Below are positions 57,158 through 64,000 of a stretch of 64,000 bases of DNA, in pieces. The stretch spans positions 71,238,001 to 71,302,000 of the forward strand of contig OZ231127.1 of the NCBI GenBank assembly GCA_965153355.1. The letters run 5' to 3'. Position numbers and translations under genes: made by a program. The notes under the pieces were generated by a model. That model had not been told where the DNA came from. It searched no databases and worked only from the letters and a program-made list of their open reading frames with translations. Each line of letters begins with the position of its first letter. Position 1 is the stretch's first letter. The DNA is from Flaccisagitta enflata. Its lineage: Eukaryota > Chaetognatha > Sagittoidea > Aphragmophora.

Positions 57158-57466
57158 AGAAAAAAAATAGAAATTCCGATCCGATCCTTCGCAGTAAAAT
57201 GATGCTCGCGGATAAATGATTCATTTAAACCGACTTTCTCCAAGCCGGCAAAAATTTTGTGTGATGTTTAAATTCAGAGACAGTTTTATCGCTACCAAAT
57301 ACAACGCGTCCATTGCATTGCGCTCGCATACACTTTACAATGGGTCTTAGCTTGAAGCTACGAGCACCTCTTCGCCAACCATCACTTGACTTCATTTCAA
57401 ATCTCTTTACCACACTTGCCCTCGATGCATCTTCTTATCTTAAAACTTTTTTGTCATGCTTTTCTT
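57158..57466. other. Unique sequence
   Basis: Nothing recognised; short frames only. Confidence 0.5.
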
Positions 57467-57692
57467 TTTGGATGCGTCCTCGCATCTCTATGATAGGCCG
57501 TGTCCCTTGGTTGGTATGTCGGGTAACGCATTCGTAAAAAACATCTGAATCTTGCATTTTTTCATCAGAAAAGTGGTACTTACCAACTCAGTAAAAGAAG
57601 CATACATTGAATAATTCATTCATAAAAAGCATTCATTCATAAAACCATTCGTTCAAAGTGGACGCATCGTTGGCTTTCTTGGCCTTGTTTAC
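57467..57692 (+). mobile_element. Family C copy C3, with about 110 bp of extra sequence
   Basis: GGATGCGTCCTCGCATCTCT, ATGATAGGCCGTGTCCC, TTGGTTGGTATGTCGGGTAA, CGCATTCG, then unrelated sequence, then GTGGACGCATCGTTGGC, TTTCTTGGCCTTGTTTAC. Confidence 0.6.
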
Positions 57693-57784
57693 TTTCTTCA
57701 GCCTCCGTGAGTTTGTTCCTTGTCCGGTTTTCTTTTTCTCACTTCCTTCTTTCATGGATTGGTATCATTCGTCTTGCTCTTTTT

Positions 57785-58312
57785 CTTGTTCTAGTTCTTG
57801 TTCTTGTTTTTGTTTTTCTTAATAATCTTTTTTCGCATCTTCTTCCTGTTTTATCATCTCTCCCTTGTTTTTCTTTTCTTCTTCTCCTCCTCCTTCTTCA
57901 TTTTGCTTTTCTTCTTCTTCTTCTTCTTCTTCTTCTTCTTCTTCTTCTTCTTCTTCTTCTTCTTCTTCTTCTTCTTCTTTTTCTTTTTCTTTTTCTTCTT
58001 CTTCTCCTTCTTCTTCTTCTTTTTCTTCTTCATCTTCTTCTTCTTCTTCTTCTTCTTCTTCTTCTTTTTCTTTTTCTTTTTCTTTTTCTTTTTCTTTTTC
58101 TTTTTCTTTTTCTTCTTCTTTTTCTTCTTCTTCTTCTTCTTCTTCTTTTTGTTTCTTTCTCTCCTTTTTCTTTCTTTTTTTCTTCTCTTCTTTTTCTTCT
58201 TCTTTTCTTCTTCTTCTTCTCATCCTTTTTTTCCTTCTCTTGTTCTTCTTTTTCTTTTTCATCTTCTTCATCTTTTTCTTCATCTCTCCTTGCCGTTTCA
58301 TCTTCATCTCAC
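57785..58312. repeat. (CTT)n array with TTTTTC blocks
   Basis: GTTCTT variants, pure CTT at 57910-57978, TTTTTC hexamers at 58062-58112, further CTT to about 58145, then degenerate pyrimidine to 58312. It follows copy C3 by about 100 bp. Confidence 0.96.
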
Positions 58313-58723
58313 CCAGTTTGGCCGCCCTCGTGCTGCGATTAGCCCGTGGCGTCCTCTCTGCTCTTTTTTGCCCATGCAAACAACGGACCAGAAAGTGAAG
58401 GACCTAAACCAAACATTTCCCGATAAACCGCTTTAGCGCTTTGCTGCTTGTCAAGAGTGAGGACGAGAGTGGGGGGGGGGGGACTGGAAGAGACAGTTCG
58501 GGAAGAGGGAGAAGAGGAGGAGATGAAATAGGAGACAATGAGGAGGAAACCAGAAGAGGACTGGACCGAGTAAGAAAATAAACGATAGCACCAGGACACA
58601 GAGGGGAAAAAAGAACGAATAATGTGATCTTTTTATTGATTTCCTTTTTACGGGCATGATTGACATTTTCTTTGATATAAAAAAGACAGGTCAAGGTACG
58701 CTGTGTGGTACTATGCCTTTTTT
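58313..58723. other. Unique sequence with a 12-G run
   Basis: Poly(G) at 58471-58482 within GA-rich DNA; no gene recognised. Confidence 0.5.
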
Positions 58724-58902
58724 ACATGTTACGCGACTCTATTCCTCGCCCCGCTCTGTCGGTCCGTTGGTCAGACTTTATGTTTTCCATGTTTTGCGGT
58801 TTTTGGCCTCACTGTTCCTACCCAAATGCTCTCGTGACCTAAATTACGGCCCTTAACCACCCGCACGCGACTGGGGTAGACGGTTATCCGGCCTTGTTTT
58901 TA
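58724..58902 (+). mobile_element. Family A copy A13
   Basis: TGTTACGCGACTCTATTCC (head truncated by a few bases), GTCGGTCCGTTGGTC, GCGGTTTTTGGCCTCACTG, CCCAAATGCTCTCGTGACC, CCCGCACGCGACTGGGGTAG and ATCCGGCCTTG. It supplies the empty-site sequence for the insertion in A5. Confidence 0.85.
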
Positions 58903-59063
58903 TTCCCGATAGAGAGTCTTTACTCTGAGTTGTGCACGTTTCCATCGATGTGTGTCTGCAGACTTGCTCCTCGTGCTTATGTTTACCAGATACCAGGTAC
59001 GTTTGTCTGCCTTTTGCCGAGCCGCTGGCAGCCTGCTAATTACTTGATCCGTCTATCCGTCTA

Positions 59064-59990
<927 letters not shown>

Positions 59991-60265
59991 CTGGACGCGT
60001 TTCTAGCCAAAGACAATCGCGTTTTTAACGGGCCACTCGGTCGCTCGCTACGATTGTTTGCTCGCACCACTCACTCCGCTCACTCACTCCGCAGCGTTGC
60101 ACTACACTATGCTCGCTTCACTCACTGGCTCCATTCACGGGCTCTCTCACTCACTTTGCTTACTCCCTCGTGGAACAGTAGAAATTTCTGATTATGTGTT
60201 CACGCTGTAGGCGCGATTGGCGGCAATGGACACGTTTTTTGTCTCCACTTGAAACACACCCTTAG
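59991..60265 (-). mobile_element. Family G element, copy G1 (most complete)
   Basis: On the minus strand the left end is CTAAGGGTGTGTTTCAAGTG and the right end, inverted, CTGGACGCGTTTCTAGCC. Both are followed inward by GACAA and a CGCG/CGTG motif, so the ends are imperfect inverted repeats of about 30 bp. The centre is dominated by GTGAGTGAGCGGAGTGAGTG-type sequence. No target duplication is certain; hAT-like affinity is possible but unproven. Confidence 0.65.
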
Positions 60266-60387
60266 CCTTCTGTGCAATAAGTACCTCCTTCATGCGAGAA
60301 GCTTGGCGCTGCCACCATGACCATGAATTCAGAGACAATCATGGAGGCCTTCATTGGAAACCAGCCAAGCGGCGATGTTGTTGCTTT

Positions 60388-60388
<1 letters not shown>

Positions 60389-60453
<65 letters not shown>
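60389..60453. repeat. (GA)n microsatellite
   Basis: A pure GA run of about 32 units. Confidence 0.97.
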
Positions 60454-60457
<4 letters not shown>

Positions 60458-60600
60458 TCGGGTATTCTACCATCTTGTCATTTTTACGGTTCTAACGACT
60501 CCATTCGAAACTATCGCCATTTTCAACGAAACCAATTTCCTTTGCTTCCCACTCAGTTTCTCTCTATCTCTCTGGTACTCTCATTCCATCTGGTTTTTTG

Positions 60601-60743
<143 letters not shown>

Positions 60744-60900
60744 AATTTGTTTCATTGCACAATTTTGTGTCCTTTTTATTTTTGACGTGTTTTTTAAAAC
60801 AAAAAGTATTTCAGAATTAAATTCACTAGCAAGTTAGCAACAGCTGACAAATGTGATGACTGCTGAAGACCAAAAATATAGAAAATTGGCCATCAAGGCT

Positions 60901-60953
60901 CAGTTTTTTTTCAAATCATAACCATTTCAAATGGTTACGATTTGAAAAAACTG
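60901..60953. repeat. Short near-perfect palindrome
   Basis: TTTTTTCAAATCATAACCATT pairs with AATGGTTACGATTTGAAAAAA across a TCA centre, one mismatch in about 21. Confidence 0.8.
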
Positions 60954-61230
60954 GCATTTGTTGTTCAAACTTGGAAAATTGAAATTGTTCTATTTCATCT
61001 TGAAAATTATTGATTGAACTGATTTCCTATATCCAATCAATCATTCTATTTTCGCTCATATCCTGCCCCCTTTCACCTCAGTTTTCCATCTCCTACTTTG
61101 AGTAACCGTTTTCTGTATTTCTTAGGATTATACGTTTCTTTCACTAATCCTAACCCGCATTATCTCACCTCAAGCCTTCAAAACCCTCTCTCCCCTATCG
61201 GTAACGATCCTCTCACACTTGGCTTTTCTA
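60954..61230. other. Unique sequence
   Basis: Nothing recognised. Confidence 0.5.
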
Positions 61231-61833
61231 CTACCAGAATTAAAAAAAAACGCAAGTTTTTTCTATCCCAATTCACGCGCCTTTGGCTAACAGTAGAAAC
61301 AATCTATTGGTGACCAAATTGAAGCTTTTCTCAAGGGCTTTCTTTTGAGCGCAATCCCACATTTGTAGCTTTATTTGTTTAGAAGTTACATTCAAAGGAA
61401 GGTGAGTAAGTCAAAATTTCATTTCGCAGTTGGAGGAGAAAGGCTATTTCTTATTGAAGATTATTTCTCTATGGTTGTCATTTTTGTAACAATTTGAGCA
61501 TATATGCTCATTTCGTCACCAATCATGGTGCTCATATGAAAGTTACTCAATGTCTGCCATAAAAAATGAAGCACTTGTAGTGGGTAAGTGTGATAAAACG
61601 TCCAAGATCATCATGGATATTTCCCAATACCATTAATTTTTTTCTTCAAAATACCTCCTACTTTTGCGCGGCTTTTTCTCATCAGTTACTGGATTCTATT
61701 GACTAAAAGTCTCAAATGTGATGGACAGAAGCTCTAGAAAACCTAACTTGCCCTCAAAATGCCGTTCATTAGTGTAATATAGTCCAATCTGAACAGTCCT
61801 ATAAAAAACTTGCGTTTTTTTTAATTCGGGTAG
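61231..61833. mobile_element. 603-bp TA-flanked inverted-repeat element, Tc1/mariner-like
   Basis: Left end CTACCAGAATTAAAAAAAAA, right end inverted CTACCCGAATTAAAAAAAAC, with CGCAAGTTTTTT shared just inside. TA at 61229-61230 and 61834-61835. Non-coding interior. A plausible miniature derivative of a Tc1/mariner-type transposon. Confidence 0.8.
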
Positions 61834-61980
61834 TAATCATACGGAAGTGTCCAATAAAGTGTAAAGTCTGTTCAACTTTGTGACAAAAAAAGAGGTCTTT
61901 TTTTTTCAACACTTTAGTTGAAAGTTTTGGAACGCCAAGTTAATTGATGAGGCTTCGCTCTATTGAAACAAAGTTACATA

Positions 61981-62724
61981 ACGTCTGTCTCAAAAAAAGT
62001 TACATTCTTAACCAATAGAGCTACACGGCTGCAATTTTTGTTTGGTGGAAAGACAAACGTCTGAATATCATTTGTAAAAATTTTAAAGACTTTTCAAGTA
62101 TATCTAAGTATGTAAAGAATTTTTTGTATATTATAACCATGAGCAAACCATAACTTGGTGCTGCTTTTAAGAAAGTACATAAAATCTATGGTCATTCTAA
62201 AGAGCTTCGAAAAATCTTTGATTTGAGTCGTTGAACGAAATTCTAAATTGAAAACTCTAGAAGTTATGTTGATTTGAAAAAAAAGTGTCAAATTGAAATC
62301 TGCCAGATATGACGTTTTTCACTAACTTGAATTCATGGGCTAAATGTCTTTGTTTGATTACCATTTCTAAACGTATTGACTTGAAAAGGTCTGCTTGGCA
62401 CCATTTTGTAGATAATAAGTTATATTTTCATTTTCTCTTAAATTCTTCTTAGTTTCCTTTTGTCAACAGAACTAAAAGTACAGAATCCCTTCAATTGACA
62501 GATTATGGGGATGCTTACTTCAAACTGTTGCCATTTCTAAACAAATCGAGCTACAACTTTCTGCTTGGTCTAGATGTGAAGAGCTTTCGAATATCTTTCA
62601 AACGGTCACCGAGTTGTACATTACACCATTAACCATCTAATTGCTTAATCTATAAATTGTTTGCTATAAAATTGAGTAAAAACCACGTTAAATATCAAGT
62701 GTCAACTTTTTATGGGACAGACGT
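61981..62724. mobile_element. 744-bp TA-flanked inverted-repeat element, Tc1/mariner-like
   Basis: Left end ACGTCTGTCTCAAAAAAAGT, right end inverted ACGTCTGTCCCATAAAAAGT. TA at 61979-61980 and 62725-62726. The interior repeats the phrase CCATTTCTAAAC with CTGCTTGG at about 62361 and 62531 (period near 170 bp). It is distinct from the neighbour 145 bp upstream. Confidence 0.8.
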
Positions 62725-62797
62725 TAACAAGTTTCATTTGCTTCTTGTATAATTTGTTTGCACTGAATAATAGTGCTTTTAATTAGTCCCGGTCATA

Positions 62798-62872
62798 TGA
62801 AAAGTGGAACAATATCCCTCACTATACCCAAACTGAAATAAATGGAAGCGGGCCTTGTGAACCCTCACGGAC
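62798..62872 (+). repeat. Dispersed repeat shared with 12858-12930
   Basis: GTGGAACAATATCCCTCAC ... TTGTGAACCCTCACGG, inverted relative to the other copy. Confidence 0.6.
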
Positions 62873-63242
62873 TAGTTAATACGCCAATCACTCCAAGTTT
62901 TCCATAAGACTAAATCTGAAAAACATTCCCTCTGAATCTAAACCAAAAGTAAAGTGCTTACTAAAAGTAGTCAAGGCAATGGTTGTTACCTTTGTAACTA
63001 AAATACAACAAATCACCCAATGGTAACATTGTTAAGAAACCATACCCTTAGAGGATAGAATCGAGGTCAAGCTTAATGCGACCGCCGGACATTCTAATAC
63101 AAGGTACTGTGTAGTATGAAAAGTGGAACAATACGTCTTATGTTGTATGTTGTATTGCATGACGGGTTGAGGAGTCGAAGTAATATTTCCCGGAACTCGG
63201 CTTCCCCGTGAGGATGGATAGGAACTGTGACGGAAAAGGTTG
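62873..63242. other. Unique sequence
   Basis: Nothing recognised other than a third short piece of the dispersed repeat at about 63119. Confidence 0.5.
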
Positions 63243-63367
63243 TTAGGTGCAACAAAGCACCTCTATAACTGGCTGTGTCCATTGGTCGGTCGGTCGGTTG
63301 GTCGGTTGGTAACACATTCGTTCGACGATCCACAAGTCGCACCTTACTGGCCTACTTGGCCTTGTTT
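63243..63367 (+). mobile_element. Family C copy C2
   Basis: TTAGGTGCAACAAAGCACC, TCTATAACTGGCTGTGTCC, a GGTC/GGTT run, AACACATTCGTTCGACGATC, CACCTTACTGGCCTACTTGG and CCTTGTTTAAA. Very close to C1. Confidence 0.85.
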
Positions 63368-63490
63368 AAACAACAGAAAGGCAGTCCGACAGATTGGGAG
63401 ACAATCGGATGATTCACGTGCATACGACTAATAAGCCAAAATCTTTTATCGTTGTTTTATGTCACAAAGACAGTGCCTTCGCAATCCACA

Positions 63491-63807
63491 TTTCTTTGGT
63501 GGAAAATGAAAATGTTCACCTCGGTAAAAAACAAGGTCATTAGACCTAAGTCGAGTGCGTCGGCACTTTCAAAAAATGTCAGGCAGACAGACGGACACAA
63601 TTTTTTTTTTCTAAAGCACTTTTTTAAGGCTTTTTACACCTCCAAGTTTCTTCTCTGCCATTCAGAGCCATCAAAAATGTGATAAAAAGCCTTAAAAACG
63701 ACTTTGTGACGGACGGACGGACGGACCGACCGACCGACCGACCGACCGACGGACCGACCGACAAACGTTTCTTTGGTGGAAAATGAAAATGTTCACCTCG
63801 ATAAAAA
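63491..63807 (-). mobile_element. Family D-like element flanked by a 40-bp direct repeat
   Basis: TTTCTTTGGTGGAAAATGAA and AATGTTCACCTCG(G/A)TAAAAA occur at 63491-63530 and at 63768-63807, one mismatch. Between them are ACAAGGTCATTAGACCTAAG, TCGAGTGCGTCGGCAC, an internal hairpin (TTAAGGCTTTTTACACC with GTGATAAAAAGCCTTAA) and a GGAC/CCGA tetramer run at 63711-63762. The expected GCGGGGTGTAGAG head is missing. Confidence 0.7.
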
Positions 63808-63891
63808 AAAAAATGAAAAAGAAAATAAAGACAAATAAAATAAAACGAATAAAAAACCCACCTCCTCCTTGATAGTCATTACAGTCCAGAG

Positions 63892-63896
<5 letters not shown>

Positions 63897-63986
<90 letters not shown>
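63897..63986. repeat. (GA)n microsatellite
   Basis: A pure GA run of about 45 units close to the window's end. Confidence 0.98.
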
Positions 63987-63989
<3 letters not shown>

Positions 63990-64000
63990 TCGCTCGACCT

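Noticed and set aside
58967-58998. A micro-exon between TGTGTCTGCAG and CCAGGTACGT
   Set aside because: Both sites are weak in isolation, no partner exon is visible, and such pairs occur often by chance.

Overview
This window looks like intergenic or intronic DNA from a repeat-rich animal-type (metazoan-like) genome. The sequence supports this: there is no dense coding, there are no bacterial-style operons, and no reading frame shows a protein domain I recognise. Perfect microsatellites run to hundreds of bases, and the mobile elements are short inverted-repeat DNA elements with TA target duplications (Tc1/mariner and pogo-like), Transib-like ends, and a tRNA-like unit. I cannot name the species. 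Adding up the tract coordinates, simple and tandem repeats cover about 14 kb, a little over one fifth of the window.

Much of the rest belongs to a few interspersed repeat families defined here by comparing copies within the window. Families A to D share a head module: a short hairpin (AGTCGCGTGC, then ACGCGACT), CTTTGTCCGTCCG, and a variable run of the tetramer GGTC/GGTT. They differ in their tails. A ends in GGTAGCCGTGTATCC plus GGCCTTG, B ends in TGACCCTGCGTCACTTG, C ends in TACTGGCCTACTTGGCC, and D carries a decamer array close to GACTTAAAAT. Families E and F share the end module GGGCAGCGGCCCC and a GGTCAGCGGTACCC end, and each carries an internal 20-21 bp tandem array. Family G is a fragmentary inverted-repeat element rich in GAGTGAGCGGAGTGAG-type sequence.

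Layout: 1-5.4 kb holds a family A copy, an 81-bp duplication, (CA)n, an 11-bp minisatellite, three evenly spaced ACTTCCGG boxes and a 540-bp (CAT)n array. 5.7-7.5 kb holds a hairpin element with RFX-like palindromes and a 1.5-kb minisatellite. 9-12.3 kb holds A, E1 and AAGAAGGC/CAA arrays. 13.5-15.3 kb is mostly unique and has the candidate last exon with polyadenylation signals. 17-23 kb holds F1, a pogo-like element, CCA arrays, F2, a 207-bp duplication and E2. 23.8-24.6 kb is a family A copy split by a 615-bp palindromic element. 24.9-25.8 kb is a very long (AAG)n. 26-39 kb is GA/CT arrays with scattered family copies, including one A copy nested inside another. 39-44.8 kb holds (CTT)n arrays, a TA-flanked element with a second palindromic element inside it, and E3 interrupted by a 959-bp Transib-like element. 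44.8-46 kb holds a three-unit tandem repeat and a candidate exon. 46.6-51.5 kb holds F5, (AAG)n, B copies and GAAA arrays. 51.7-54.9 kb is a cluster of pogo-like miniature elements, a 46-bp-arm hairpin, a tRNA-like unit and G fragments. 55.4-58.3 kb is minisatellites, D3, C3 and (CTT)n. 59-64 kb holds CT/GA arrays, G1, two TA-flanked inverted-repeat elements, C2 and an element flanked by a 40-bp direct repeat.

No set of genes can be seen working together. The story here is layered insertion of non-autonomous elements with repeat arrays growing inside and beside them. Two weak candidate exons are recorded at low confidence. All family assignments rest on reading by eye; none was checked against a database.
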